A stretch of 64,000 nt of DNA from Acidobacteriota bacterium (GCA_018971185.1 JAGXBH010000007.1:1-64000); one strand, 5' to 3'. Numbered from the stretch's first letter, positions 1 through 9,659 are shown. Translations and numbers: made by a program. The notes: generated by a model from the letters alone, not told the origin.

Positions 1-262
1 GCCACACGGCGTACTGCATCGTGAACGACGACGCCACGAGCAGGATCGTGAAGATGCCCGACTGCAGCACGTCGAGGTGGGTCCCCTTGGGGGGCCACGC
101 CGCGAGGTGCGCTCGGATGGTAAACAGCGCGGCGAAGAGTCCCGAGAAGAACATCAGCTCGCTGCCGAGCCAGATCATCACGCCGATGGCCAACATCGGA
201 GGACGATCGTGGACGATCTTCTCTTGCTCCGCCAGGCTACTGAGGGGAATCGCCTGACTCAC
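1..262 (-). CDS. ctaE: Cytochrome c oxidase subunit III, N-terminal part (runs off window)
   Basis: About 87 codons of the N-terminus of a heme-copper oxidase subunit III, a membrane subunit of the aa3-type terminal oxidase. The start is GTG at 262 (MSQAIPLSSLAEQEK...). The segment IGVMIWLGSELMFFSGLFAA is the family's first conserved helix, with the typical WLGSELMFF motif, and a second helix follows (IFTILLVASSFTMQYAVW). There is no Shine-Dalgarno sequence. A TAGAAC element 7 nt before the GTG suggests a leaderless transcript. The remaining subunits would lie to the left of the window. Confidence 0.9.
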   Translation of the reverse strand, partial: MSQAIPLSSLAEQEKIVHDRPPMLAIGVMIWLGSELMFFSGLFAALFTIRAHLAAWPPKGTHLDVLQSGIFTILLVASSFTMQYAVW

Positions 263-269
263 GCCTTAA

Positions 270-275
270 GTTCTA
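270..275 (-). promoter_or_regulatory. Putative leaderless -10 element of ctaE
   Basis: TAGAAC on the minus strand, 7 nt before the GTG start of the oxidase subunit III gene. The same TAGAACT string precedes nuoA with the same spacing. Confidence 0.4.
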
Positions 276-318
276 CCAAAAATCGCGGGGGGCTCGTGAC
301 GTTCCGCACGAATAGGCG

Positions 319-2625
319 CTATCGGATGGTCTCGGGCAGCTCGCCGCAGGAGAGTATCGCCAGGCGTCGTGTCGGACGCGTCATGGCGACGTAGAGGGTG
401 CGCAGTCCCCGCGGCGTGAACTTCTCGTCGGTGCCGGCCCCGCGTCGGGCGATCTGCGCGGGCTCGACGACGATCGTCGCGTCGAACTCCAGACCGTTCG
501 CGGCGTCGGCCCCCAGCACCACCAGGTCCGCCCCCAAGCCCCGCGATTCCTGATCGCGCGGGTCCACCGCGGCGATGCCCCCCGCGTCGAGAATTTCTAT
601 GACTTCCTCGACGCGCGAAGAGGCGACGATGACCGCGACCCGTCCGGGCGCCACCGCTTCGGTCTCGCGGCGCACCGCGTCGACCAGGGCCGAGGCGAAG
701 TCGTGCTCGTCCACCACCTCCACGATCGGCGTGGAGCCGGCGCGGCGCACCGGCCGGGGCGCCTCCACCTCCGCCGCCGCCGCGCGTAGGGTGGGCGCGG
801 CGAAGTCGAGGACCTCCTCGGGGGTGCGATAGCTGACCGTGAGGTCCACGCGAGTGGGTGCGCGGCGTGGCTCGAGCACCTCGAGCACCGCGTCCCACGA
901 GGCTGAGGACGACGCCGTGGTGGCCTGGCCCATGTCGCCGACGATCGTCATCGAACCGGTGAGGTCGCGCCGCTTGAGCACGCGCAACTCCATGGGCGAG
1001 AGGTCCTGGGCCTCGTCCACCACGATATGGCCGTAGGTGACGAACTCGGCCTCGTCGAGCTCGGCGCTCACGTTCGAGGCGAGGCCCTGAGCCTCACGCA
1101 GGGCCGCCGCGCGCACGTCGGCCGAGAAGGCGTCCAGGTCCACCCCGTCGAGGAGGGCACTCTCGAGGGGCTTGACGAGCGATCGCGGCCTCTTGCGCGG
1201 ACCGAGCAGGACGCGGGCCTCGTCGATGAGCGCCGCGTCGGCCTTGGTCCACCGGATCTCCTCGAGCGTGGCGCTCCGCGGGCGCTCGAGCAGGGCGAGT
1301 TCCTCGTCGCTGAAGAGGTCGCGTCCGGCCGCCTTCAGTAGCGCCGGAGCGCCGAACAGGTCGTGCAGGAGGTCCTGACCCGAGAGGCGCGGCCAGATCC
1401 GCTGCAGCATCTGCTTGAACTCGTGGGTCGCACGGATCTGGTCGGCCAGCTCGTTGAGCGCTCCCGTCTCGTCGTCGAAGTCGCGTGCGAAGCGACGGTG
1501 ATAACGCGACGCCAGGTGCGCGGCGAGCTCACGCCCGACGGCCGAGCGTCGTTGGTTGTGGTTACCAGGTCGTCGACGAGCGCGTTCCACGAGGTCGACG
1601 GTATCCTCGGGCCGCACGACGACGATGGCGCGACCCACGGGGATCGACACCTCGCGGCGCAGGGGTCGCTGGCGAGTGCGCAACGCCCGCGCCAACAACG
1701 TCGCCATGCGCGCGTCGCCCTTCAAGCGGTCGACCTCCTCGTCGTCGCGACCGCGGACCTCCACGTTGGTCACCAGTCCCGAGATCGTCGAGAGGGTGAC
1801 CCCCGACTCGCCCAACGAGGGCAACACGTTCTCGATGTAGTTGAGGAACAAGGGATTGGGTCCCACGACCAGCACGCCCTGGCGTTCCAGGGTCGCGCGA
1901 TGGGTGAAGAGCAGATACGCCGCTCGGTGCAGGGCGACGGCGGTCTTTCCCGTGCCGGGCCCGCCCTGGACCAGGAGCACCCCCGCCAGGGGGTGTCTGA
2001 TGATCTGGTCCTGCTCGCCCTGGATCGTGGCGACGATGTCACCCATGCGTCCCGTGCGCGCGCGGCCCAGCGCCGCCAGCAGCGCACCGGGGCCACCCAG
2101 GGCCAGTCCCCCGTCGAGGAGCCCCTCGTCGGTCGCCTCACGCTGGTCGGCGTCGGGCAACTGGAGTTCGCCCCACTCGTTGGCGAAGTACTCGTCCTCG
2201 ACGCTCAGCACCTCGCGGGCGCGAATCGCCACGTGGCGCCGTCGCGCCAAGCCCAGGGACTCGACCCCGGTCGCCCGATAGAAGGCCTCCGCCACGGGCG
2301 CACGCCAATCGACCACCAGCGGATTGAGTTCGCCGTCGGAGACCGCGAGGCGTCCGACGTGGTACGTGTCGCCGGGCCCATCGTGCTTGTCCAGGTAGTC
2401 GATGCGTCCAAAGAAGAGGGCCTGGTCGCCAATCGCCAGCTGGTCGAGTCGATTGAGCGCGGTGCCCATCACGACGTCGCGTTCGACGAGGTCGCCCGCG
2501 CCGCGCATCGTGGCCACCGCGGCGGAGTCACGCAGCGAACGCGCTTCGTCGCGCATGTGGTCCAGGGCGTCCAAGGCTCGGTCGAGGAACGCCTGCTCCT
2601 CTGAAATCTCGCGCTCGTGTGCCAA
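319..2625 (-). CDS. helD: HelD-like RNA polymerase-associated superfamily 1 helicase
   Basis: 768-residue UvrD/Rep-like ATPase of the actinobacterial HelD type, which binds RNA polymerase and clears stalled or inactive complexes. Seen: a charged helical N-terminus (1-60), the HelD signature around 70-135 (FGRID, GRLAVSDG, VVDWRAPVAEAFYRAT), Walker A GGPGTGKT at about 221-228, Walker B/motif II VVDEAQDLSP near 537, SYRTPEEV near 600, and the SF1 motif VI-like LYVAMTRPTRR near 746. Length fits the family. The start is TTG at 2625, chosen because AGGAGAGG lies just upstream. HelR-type rifamycin resistance is possible, but nothing here decides it. Confidence 0.9.
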   Translation of the reverse strand: MAHEREISEEQAFLDRALDALDHMRDEARSLRDSAAVATMRGAGDLVERDVVMGTALNRLDQLAIGDQALFFGRIDYLDKHDGPGDTYHVGRLAVSDGELNPLVVDWRAPVAEAFYRATGVESLGLARRRHVAIRAREVLSVEDEYFANEWGELQLPDADQREATDEGLLDGGLALGGPGALLAALGRARTGRMGDIVATIQGEQDQIIRHPLAGVLLVQGGPGTGKTAVALHRAAYLLFTHRATLERQGVLVVGPNPLFLNYIENVLPSLGESGVTLSTISGLVTNVEVRGRDDEEVDRLKGDARMATLLARALRTRQRPLRREVSIPVGRAIVVVRPEDTVDLVERARRRPGNHNQRRSAVGRELAAHLASRYHRRFARDFDDETGALNELADQIRATHEFKQMLQRIWPRLSGQDLLHDLFGAPALLKAAGRDLFSDEELALLERPRSATLEEIRWTKADAALIDEARVLLGPRKRPRSLVKPLESALLDGVDLDAFSADVRAAALREAQGLASNVSAELDEAEFVTYGHIVVDEAQDLSPMELRVLKRRDLTGSMTIVGDMGQATTASSSASWDAVLEVLEPRRAPTRVDLTVSYRTPEEVLDFAAPTLRAAAAEVEAPRPVRRAGSTPIVEVVDEHDFASALVDAVRRETEAVAPGRVAVIVASSRVEEVIEILDAGGIAAVDPRDQESRGLGADLVVLGADAANGLEFDATIVVEPAQIARRGAGTDEKFTPRGLRTLYVAMTRPTRRLAILSCGELPETIR

Positions 2626-2743
2626 CGGACCTCTCCTGGTGCTCGCAAATAGCGTTTGACGAGTCTAGGGGACTTCCCCGCCGCGGTGCCCTCGGGTCGA
2701 ACGCAGCCGCGCGACATAGGCTGTGGGCCGTCAAAGGAGCCCC

Positions 2744-3778
2744 GTGAACGACCCTGTATTCCTCCGAGCCTGCCGCGGCGAGAGCGTCGATCGCGTCCCG
2801 GTCTGGTTCATGCGCCAGGCCGGACGTTCCCTGCCCGAGTACCGGGCACTACGCGGCACGGGATCGATCCTCGACGCCATCGCCGACCCCGCTCTCGCCT
2901 GCGAGGTCACGCTGCAGCCCGTGCGGCGTTACGGGGTGGACGCCGCCGTCCTGTTCTCCGACATCGTGGTGCCCTATCACGCGATCGACTTCGGCGTCGA
3001 CGTCGTCCCGGGACGCGGACCGGTCATCGCCCAGCCCTTTCGCGACGCCAGCGACCTGGCGCGTCTGCGCGACCTCACCGACGCCGACGTCGCCCACGTG
3101 ACCCAGACGGTGGACCTGGTGGTGGAGAGTCTCGCCGCCAACGACACGCCCCTCATCGGCTTCGCCGGCGCGCCCTTCACGGTGGCGAGCTACCTCGTGG
3201 AGGGGGCGCCCACGCGCGACTTCGCCGTCATCAAGACGCTCATGCACGCCGACCCCGCGCTGTTCGACCGGTTGCTCGACCGACTCGTCGCCATCACCGT
3301 CGCCTTCCTGCGCGCCCAGGTCGCCCACGGCGCACGAGCCTTGCAACTCTTCGACTCGTGGGCGGGCTCGCTGACGCGTGACGAGTACGCTCGTTTCGCC
3401 CTGCCGGCGACCCAGCGGGTCGTCGAGGCCGTCGCCGACCTGGACGTGCCCACCATCTTGTTCGGCGTGGGCACCGGCGAACTCCTGACGTTGATGTCGA
3501 GTGCGGGCACCTCGGTGATGGGGATCGACTGGCGTGTCGACCTCGACGAGGGGCGTCGCCGCTGCGCCAAGCCGGTCCAGGGGAACCTGGACCCGGCGCG
3601 CTGCCTGGGCGGCGTCGAGTTGGGGGTCGCCGCGGCGCGCGAGGTGCTCAAGCGCGCGGGCACCGAGAGCGGGTACATTTTCAATCTGGGGCATGGGGTC
3701 CTCCCCGCGACGGACCCGGAGGTGCTCGAGGCGGTGGTGCGGGTGGTCCACGACGAGGGAATGGCGGGCGTACGATGA
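2744..3778 (+). CDS. hemE: Uroporphyrinogen decarboxylase
   Basis: 344-residue cytosolic enzyme that decarboxylates uroporphyrinogen III to coproporphyrinogen III in heme synthesis. The signature WFMRQAGRSLPEYR (about residues 21-34) holds the substrate-binding Arg pair, and FSDIVVPYHA and GFAGAPFTVASYL are further family motifs. The GTG at 2744 is preferred over an in-frame GTG at 2723 because AAAGGAG precedes it. The stop overlaps the next start (ATGA), so it is coupled to the ferrochelatase gene. A TAGGCT about 20 nt upstream could be its -10 box. Confidence 0.96.
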   Translation: MNDPVFLRACRGESVDRVPVWFMRQAGRSLPEYRALRGTGSILDAIADPALACEVTLQPVRRYGVDAAVLFSDIVVPYHAIDFGVDVVPGRGPVIAQPFRDASDLARLRDLTDADVAHVTQTVDLVVESLAANDTPLIGFAGAPFTVASYLVEGAPTRDFAVIKTLMHADPALFDRLLDRLVAITVAFLRAQVAHGARALQLFDSWAGSLTRDEYARFALPATQRVVEAVADLDVPTILFGVGTGELLTLMSSAGTSVMGIDWRVDLDEGRRRCAKPVQGNLDPARCLGGVELGVAAAREVLKRAGTESGYIFNLGHGVLPATDPEVLEAVVRVVHDEGMAGVR

Positions 3779-4680
3779 CGATCGGCGTTCTGGTCATGGC
3801 CTACGGCACGCCCACGACGCCCGAGGACGTCGAGGCCTACTACACGCGGATCCGCCACGGCCGCCCGCCCACTCCCGAGTTGTTGGCGGAGCTCACGGGT
3901 CGCTACGCGCAGATCGGTGGCACGTCCCCCCTGGCCCAGCGCACGGCCGCTCAGGTTGCCGGACTCGCCGCGGCCCTGGACGCGCGCGCACCCGGTGCCT
4001 TCGACGTGCGCTTCGGCTCGAAGTACGAACCACCGATGATCGAGGACGTCGCGCCCAGTTTCGCGGCCGACGGCATCACCGAGGTCATCGGCCTCGTCCT
4101 CGCACCGCACTCATCGTCGATGTCGACTGACCAGTACATGGTGCGCGCGCGCGAAGCGCTCGGCCCGACGGTCACCTTCCACGAGATCGGCGCCTGGTGG
4201 GACGCCCCGGGGTTCTTGGATCTCATCGCGCGCCGGGTCATCGACGCCCTGGCGAGGATCCCCGAGGAGCGCCGCGGGACTAGCGAGGTCATCTTCTCGG
4301 CGCACTCGTTGCCCGAGAAGATCCTCGCCCAGGGTGACGACTACCCCGAGCAATTGCGCGCGAGTGCCGAAGGTGCCGCGCGACTCGCGGGGATCACCAA
4401 CTGGGACGTGGCCTGGCAATCCGCCGGACGCACGGCCGACCCCTGGATCGGCCCGGATATCTTGGAGGTCCTGCGCGCCAAGCGGGCGTCGGGCCTCACC
4501 GACGTCGTCTCGTGTCCCATCGGCTTCGTCTCGGACCACCTCGAGGTGCTCTTCGACATCGACATCCAGGCCCAAGAGGTCGCCGACGAGATTGGCCTTC
4601 ACCTGGTGCGCACCGCCTCACTCAATGACGACGCGGACTTCGTGGGGATCCTCTGCGACATCGTGATGGCCCGGGCGTGA
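3775..4680 (+). CDS. hemH: Ferrochelatase (coproporphyrin type likely)
   Basis: 301-residue ferrochelatase that inserts Fe2+ into a porphyrin. Seen: N-terminal VLVMAYGTP, the catalytic His in SAHSLPEK (about residue 177) and the acidic partner in SDHLEVLFDIDI (about 253-264). Because it overlaps hemE on one side and a HemY-type oxidase on the other, the substrate is probably coproporphyrin III, as in the coproporphyrin-dependent route of Gram-positive bacteria (CpfC). That is inference from context. Start ATG overlaps the hemE stop; the stop overlaps the next GTG. Confidence 0.95.
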   Translation: MTIGVLVMAYGTPTTPEDVEAYYTRIRHGRPPTPELLAELTGRYAQIGGTSPLAQRTAAQVAGLAAALDARAPGAFDVRFGSKYEPPMIEDVAPSFAADGITEVIGLVLAPHSSSMSTDQYMVRAREALGPTVTFHEIGAWWDAPGFLDLIARRVIDALARIPEERRGTSEVIFSAHSLPEKILAQGDDYPEQLRASAEGAARLAGITNWDVAWQSAGRTADPWIGPDILEVLRAKRASGLTDVVSCPIGFVSDHLEVLFDIDIQAQEVADEIGLHLVRTASLNDDADFVGILCDIVMARA

Positions 4681-6125
4681 CTCCTCGGACCTCGGTCGTC
4701 GTCGTGGGCGGGGGCATCGCGGGCCTCGCGGCCGCGTGGGAACTCTCGGGCGCGGCCCAGGGGCCCACGGCGTCGACGCCGCGCATCGAATTGATCGAAT
4801 CGTCGGGTCACTTCGGGGGGGCGCTGCGCCGAGCGGAGTTCGCCGGACGCACCATCGACCTCGGTCCCGACGGGTTCCTGGCCCGACGCCCCGAGGCGCT
4901 CACCCTCGCGCGCGAGCTCGGACTCGACGAGGAACTCGTGCCGATCTGCGCGTCGGGGGCGTCCATCTGGCTCAAGGGAGCGCTCCAGGAACTGCCCGGC
5001 GGCCTCGCCCTCGGCGTCCCCACCAGCGCGAAGTCCCTCAAGTCGTTGAAGGGTCTCACCTGGAGCTCGCGCTGGCCCGCGTGGCGCGACGAGCACGCGC
5101 CGCGCACGATGAAGGTCACCGAGGACGTGAGCATCGGCTCGATCCTGCGCCGCAAGCTCGGCAGCGAGCTGACCTACGAACTCATCGAACCCATGGTCGG
5201 CGGCATCCAGGCCGGTCGTGTCGACGAGCTCTCGGCCGAGGCGGTCTTCCCCGCCCTCTTCGCCGCCGCCCAACGCGGTGGCTCACTGATGAAGGCGCTG
5301 CGCGCCGACACCGGCGCGGGCGCCGGTGCGGCCGAGCGCGTCCTCGGTCCGCTGTTCATGACCCTGCGCGGTGGCGTCGCCTCACTGGTCGAGGAGCTGG
5401 TGCGCCAACTCCGCGAGCGCGGCGTCGTGCTGCGCCAGAACGCGTCGGTGAGCGCGATCCGTCCGACGCCGTCGAACCTCTATCCCTGGGAGGTCGACAC
5501 CGACGACACCGCGACCGGTGCCAGCGCGGTCATCCTGGCGACGCCCGCGCCGACCGCGGGACGGCTCACTAGCACCCTCGACGGCTCGCTCACCGACCTC
5601 ACCAGCGTGAACAGTGCCGGCGCGGCCATGGTGACCTTCGTCTTCGACGCGCGCGACACGACGCTGCCGCCCACGGGAACGGGGGTCCTCATCCCGTTGG
5701 CCACGGCGTGGAACGACGACGTCATGATGACGACCGCGGTGACCTTCCTCGACCGCAAGTGGGAACACCTGCGCCGTGAGGGCGAGGTGTTGGTGCGCGC
5801 GCACGTGGGTCGTATCGACGATCGACGTAGCGAGGCCCTGAGCGACGAGGCCCTCGTCGCGCGCGTGCGCGACGAGCTCGCGACCGTGCTCGCTCGAGTC
5901 GGCGCGCCCCTCGCCTCTCGCGTGCAGCGCTGGCCCGAGGGCCTACCCCAGTACTACGTCGGCCACGTGCAGTTGGTCGCGCGCGCGCGCCAGGCCCTGG
6001 CCCCCTACGCGATACGCCTGGCGGGCAGTGCGTACGACGGGGTCGGTATCCCCGCGAGCATCGGGTCGGGTCGACGCGCGGCGCGCGAGATCCTCACCCA
6101 GGTCGACGTCGCGACGCCGACCTGA
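4677..6125 (+). CDS. hemY: HemY-type porphyrinogen oxidase (coproporphyrinogen III oxidase CgoX)
   Basis: 482-residue FAD flavoprotein of the HemY/PPOX family, using oxygen to convert the porphyrinogen to the porphyrin. The dinucleotide-binding motif VVVVGGGIAGLAAAWELS is at the N-terminus, followed by GGALRR and IDLGPDGF typical of the family, and a C-terminal FAD-contact region near YDGVGIPASIGSGRRAA. GTG start in a GTGA overlap with hemH. With hemE and hemH this forms the late heme operon. No ChdC (HemQ) is in the window, so the last decarboxylation must be encoded elsewhere. Confidence 0.93.
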   Translation: MTPRTSVVVVGGGIAGLAAAWELSGAAQGPTASTPRIELIESSGHFGGALRRAEFAGRTIDLGPDGFLARRPEALTLARELGLDEELVPICASGASIWLKGALQELPGGLALGVPTSAKSLKSLKGLTWSSRWPAWRDEHAPRTMKVTEDVSIGSILRRKLGSELTYELIEPMVGGIQAGRVDELSAEAVFPALFAAAQRGGSLMKALRADTGAGAGAAERVLGPLFMTLRGGVASLVEELVRQLRERGVVLRQNASVSAIRPTPSNLYPWEVDTDDTATGASAVILATPAPTAGRLTSTLDGSLTDLTSVNSAGAAMVTFVFDARDTTLPPTGTGVLIPLATAWNDDVMMTTAVTFLDRKWEHLRREGEVLVRAHVGRIDDRRSEALSDEALVARVRDELATVLARVGAPLASRVQRWPEGLPQYYVGHVQLVARARQALAPYAIRLAGSAYDGVGIPASIGSGRRAAREILTQVDVATPT

Positions 6126-6140
6126 GCGACCCGCCCACCC

Positions 6141-6629
6141 TCAGAGGTAGTAACCCGAGTGGATGTAGAGACACGCGATCCCCTCGGCGACGTACATCGC
6201 GTGGTTGCCGGGGTCATCCTCAAGGGCCAGGCGCACGTCGAATCCCATCGACTGGATGTCGTGCAGTACGTCGCGCTTGAACTCCGAGACCCCGGAGTAG
6301 TCGCCGAAATCGCGGGTCACCAGCAGGTCCCAGCGCACCGCGAATCTCTCGAGCCACTCCACGGTCTTGGTCTGGACCCGCCGAGGTCGACCGGTCACCA
6401 GTAGCACCGCGATCGTCGGGTCGAGCAGGTCGAGGAGTCGCGACGTCTCGGCGATGAGGGGGTCCTGGTCGCAGGCGTCGAAGAAGGATCGCCAGTCCCC
6501 CCAGCCGCGCAGGTGCTGTCGACCGGCGGCGTCGGCCAGGACGCCGTCGATGTCCACGATGACGGCGGGCCCGGCGCCCAGAGGTCCGCGGCGCCAGTAC
6601 CAGTGCTCTTGGGGGTTCGTAGTCGTCAT
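6141..6629 (-). CDS. HAD-like phosphatase-domain protein
   Basis: 162 residues with a HAD-superfamily motif I (VIVDIDGVLAD, nucleophile Asp) near residues 24-34, motif II-like LLVTGRPRR near 77-85, and a late acidic motif LALEDDPGN. This resembles the C-terminal phosphatase domain of polynucleotide kinase and related small HAD proteins. The substrate is unknown. It is convergent with hemY (15 nt apart). Start ATG with a GAGAGAG purine stretch upstream. Confidence 0.8.
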   Translation of the reverse strand: MTTTNPQEHWYWRRGPLGAGPAVIVDIDGVLADAAGRQHLRGWGDWRSFFDACDQDPLIAETSRLLDLLDPTIAVLLVTGRPRRVQTKTVEWLERFAVRWDLLVTRDFGDYSGVSEFKRDVLHDIQSMGFDVRLALEDDPGNHAMYVAEGIACLYIHSGYYL

Positions 6630-6674
6630 ACTCTCTCGGCCAGATGAGAAGGATCAATCTCTGCGAGACTAGAC

Positions 6675-9659
6675 GTGATGGGAGCGATTGAACGACACAC
6701 GCTACCAATCCCCTATGGACACCACGTCTACGTCGTGAGTGACCTGAGCCTCTCGGCGAGCACCGAGACCCGCAGCCGTCCGGTGAAGGAGTTGACGACG
6801 CTCCTCGGCGACCTCGACGACCCGGCCGTCGTCGTGGTCGCGGGCAACCTCTTCTTCGTGCGACCCGACCAGGACCTGAGCGAGGTGATCAGCGCCACGT
6901 TCGAGCACCTCCCCGATTTCGTGGCCGCGGTGCGCTCCTTCGTGGCCCAGGAGAACCACCGGGTCTTCGTCCTGCCCGGCTCCGACGACGCCGCCCTGGC
7001 CACGGACGAGGCGGCTCGCGAGGAACTGGAGCGCCACGGTGTCCAGGTGGCGAGCGACCTCATCCTCCAGGTCGCCTCCGCCGACGGCGTGCGCGACCTC
7101 GCCATCGCCGCCGGGTCGCACCGCGTCGACGTCGAGAACGTGGACGCCGCCGACCGGGCCGACGCCGACCGCCTCGAGGACCCAGCGGCGCTGACGACGT
7201 TCGTGGCGTCGCGCGTGCTGTACCGCCGCCTGGCCCCGTGGGTCTGGTTGGTCCTGGTCGCCCTGGGCGTCGTCGACCTCTTCAATTCGGCGATTGAACT
7301 GATCGGTCACTTCACCCACCACGAGTACGCCGTCCACGCCCCCCACACCAACAGCTTCTGGGACAACCTGATCGTCAACCTCTTCATCCTGGTCCTCGCC
7401 GAGGCCCTCGTGGTGGCGGTCGCTGGCCTCCTGGTGCGCCGACGCTTCCGTCGATCGCTCCACGGTGACGCCGAGAGCGAACCGCTGGCCAACACGTTGA
7501 TCGACCAGGTCGACGCCCTCGACTACGCCCGACGGATCGTGGAGCGAGGCGGCCTGGGCGCGGTCGTCGGTGGCGCGCCCAGGCCGGCCCTCGCTTTCCT
7601 CGACCGTGGCGTCTGCGCCGTCCCGGGCCCCTCGCGCAAAGTACTGATCAAGCGCGAGGGCCGCTTCGGGCTCCCCCCGGTGTTCACCTCGGTGGCGCGC
7701 TTGGGCGTGGTCGAGATCGAGGCGGCGAGCAACGTCCAGGTCCGCCTCCTGGGCGGCCAGACGCCCGTGGCGCGCGCGCGCCTCCTCGAACGCCTGGTCG
7801 CCGGCCCCCCGACCCAGGTCGGCCCGCCCGAGGGGACGACCACCTTGGGCTCGTGGCCGCACGGCGCACCCTTTCCGGTCTCGCAGGACCGCCTCCTCGC
7901 CCAACGCCGCCAGCGTTCCGTTCGGCGTTGGGCCAGCGGGCTGATCGCCCTCGACGGTCTCATCAACGTGGCCGTCACCGCGTCGCCCCCACTGCGTTCG
8001 CGACTTCACCTGGTACGCAGCTTCCTCCCCCTGGGGGTGGCGCAATCGGCGGCGGTGGTCACCGCCATCGCCGGAATCTCGATGATCATGCTCGCGCGCG
8101 GCGTGCGGCGCGGCCAGCGCCGGGCCTGGTTCGTGGCGGTGGCGGCCCTGGCGCTGACGGTCGTCGCGCACCTGGCACGCGGCGGCTCGTTCGCCGCCTC
8201 GCTGGTGGCCGCGGCGCTCGTCACCTACCTCATCGTGGAGCGTCGACATTTCCTTGCGGCGTCGGATCGAACGACGGCGGCCGCGATTCTGCCGCGCCTG
8301 GTGATCATCGCGATCATCGCGGTGTTCGCGGGGGCCCTCGGCATCGAGGCGGCCACGCGGCGACACTACGTCCTGCCGAACTTCGGCGTCGTCCTCATCG
8401 CCTGCGCCGAGCGCCTCTTCGGCCAGTACAACATCGCGCTGCCCGACCCCTCGACCGACTTCGTCGATCCGGTCCTCGTCACGATCGGCGTCTCGCTCAT
8501 CGTGAGCGCCATCTACGTCATCACGCGTCCCGTGGTCGATCGACGTCTCTCCTCCACGGGAAGTGGCGCCGAGCGTCGCGTGGCGGAGCTGCGCGCGCGC
8601 GACATCGTGCGTCGCCACGGACGCGGCACCCTGGACTACTTCGCGCTACGCGACGACAAGCAGTTCTTCTTCTTCCGCGACTCCCTCGTCGCCTACGCCG
8701 TCTACGGCGGCGTGGCGCTGGTATCGCCCGACCCGATCGGACCCGACGCCGAGCGCACCGAGGTCTTCAACGCCTTTCGCGCCTTCTCCGAGGCCCGCGG
8801 ATGGACCATCGCCATCATGGGCGCGGGCGCGGAGTGGCTCGCCACCTACCACGCCGCGGGCATGCACTACCTCTACCTGGGCGACGAGGCCATCGTCGAC
8901 TGTCAGAACTTCACGCTCGAGGGCGGCAAGATGAAGGGGGTGCGCCAGGCCTGCACGCGCTTGAGGAAGCACGGCTATACCGTGGAGTTCCTGGACCCCG
9001 CCGACATCGACCCCGCGCAGGTCACTGGCGTTCTCGAACTCATCTCGATGTTGCGTCGCGGTGAGGGCGAGCGCGGGTTCTCAATGATGCTGGGTCGACT
9101 CTTCGACCCCAAGGACAAGGGCCTCCTCCTGACCCTCGTCTACGGACCCGACGGCCGACCCGCGGCCGCGTGCCAGTTCGTGCCGTCGCCGGCGATCAAG
9201 GGGTACTCCCTGGACTTGATGCGCCGCGACCCCGGCGAGCACCCCAACGGACTCATCGACTACGCCCTGTGCTCGACCATCGAACACCTGCGAGGCGAGG
9301 GGGCCCAGGGGCTCAGTCTCAACTTCGCCGCGTTCCGGTCGGTCCTCGACGGCGAACGCGGCGAGGGAACCTTCACCCGGGTCGAGCGCTGGACCTTGAA
9401 GCGACTCTCGGGGATCCTACCCATCGAATCGCTGTGGATGTTCAATGCGAAGTACCACCCCGTGTGGCTCCCGCGCTACATCGTCTACCCGGCCGCCGAG
9501 AACTTCGTCCCCGTGGTCGCGGCGATCCTCCGCGCGGAGTCCATCACCGAGATCCCCGTGCTCGGTCGCTTCCTCACGAACGACCCGCGCAATCGTCCGG
9601 GCACCGTCGTCCCCCCCGACGTCCTCGCCGCCGCGAAGGCCGTCGACGAGAGGAAGTAG
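6675..9659 (+). CDS. Membrane protein: inactive metallophosphoesterase-like N-terminus plus MprF/LysX-type aminoacyltransferase domain
   Basis: 994-residue fusion. Residues about 650-985 form a DUF2156 domain (GTLDYFALRDDKQFFFF, GGVALVSPDPIGP), the cytosolic catalytic domain of phosphatidylglycerol aminoacyltransferases such as MprF and LysX. Before it are about six membrane helices (roughly 422-620), the flippase-like part. The N-terminus (15-150 and 275-330) reads like a calcineurin-type phosphoesterase whose metal motifs are all altered: DLS for DLH, GNLFF for GDLFD, GSDD for GNHD, GGAP for GHTH. A two-helix hairpin (about 186-254) splits it. Likely role: lipid modification at the inner membrane. 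No lysyl-tRNA synthetase domain is fused, and the aminoacyl donor is unknown. GTG 6675 or ATG 6678 may be the start. Confidence 0.85.
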   Translation: MMGAIERHTLPIPYGHHVYVVSDLSLSASTETRSRPVKELTTLLGDLDDPAVVVVAGNLFFVRPDQDLSEVISATFEHLPDFVAAVRSFVAQENHRVFVLPGSDDAALATDEAAREELERHGVQVASDLILQVASADGVRDLAIAAGSHRVDVENVDAADRADADRLEDPAALTTFVASRVLYRRLAPWVWLVLVALGVVDLFNSAIELIGHFTHHEYAVHAPHTNSFWDNLIVNLFILVLAEALVVAVAGLLVRRRFRRSLHGDAESEPLANTLIDQVDALDYARRIVERGGLGAVVGGAPRPALAFLDRGVCAVPGPSRKVLIKREGRFGLPPVFTSVARLGVVEIEAASNVQVRLLGGQTPVARARLLERLVAGPPTQVGPPEGTTTLGSWPHGAPFPVSQDRLLAQRRQRSVRRWASGLIALDGLINVAVTASPPLRSRLHLVRSFLPLGVAQSAAVVTAIAGISMIMLARGVRRGQRRAWFVAVAALALTVVAHLARGGSFAASLVAAALVTYLIVERRHFLAASDRTTAAAILPRLVIIAIIAVFAGALGIEAATRRHYVLPNFGVVLIACAERLFGQYNIALPDPSTDFVDPVLVTIGVSLIVSAIYVITRPVVDRRLSSTGSGAERRVAELRARDIVRRHGRGTLDYFALRDDKQFFFFRDSLVAYAVYGGVALVSPDPIGPDAERTEVFNAFRAFSEARGWTIAIMGAGAEWLATYHAAGMHYLYLGDEAIVDCQNFTLEGGKMKGVRQACTRLRKHGYTVEFLDPADIDPAQVTGVLELISMLRRGEGERGFSMMLGRLFDPKDKGLLLTLVYGPDGRPAAACQFVPSPAIKGYSLDLMRRDPGEHPNGLIDYALCSTIEHLRGEGAQGLSLNFAAFRSVLDGERGEGTFTRVERWTLKRLSGILPIESLWMFNAKYHPVWLPRYIVYPAAENFVPVVAAILRAESITEIPVLGRFLTNDPRNRPGTVVPPDVLAAAKAVDERK

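Noticed and set aside
1363-2604. 413-codon open frame antisense to helD
   Set aside because: High-GC third-position shadow; the protein is compositionally odd and helD motifs on the other strand are unambiguous.
6702-8618. 638-codon open frame antisense to the aminoacyltransferase fusion
   Set aside because: Rich in Asp, His, Arg and Gly with no domain; a shadow of a strongly supported gene.
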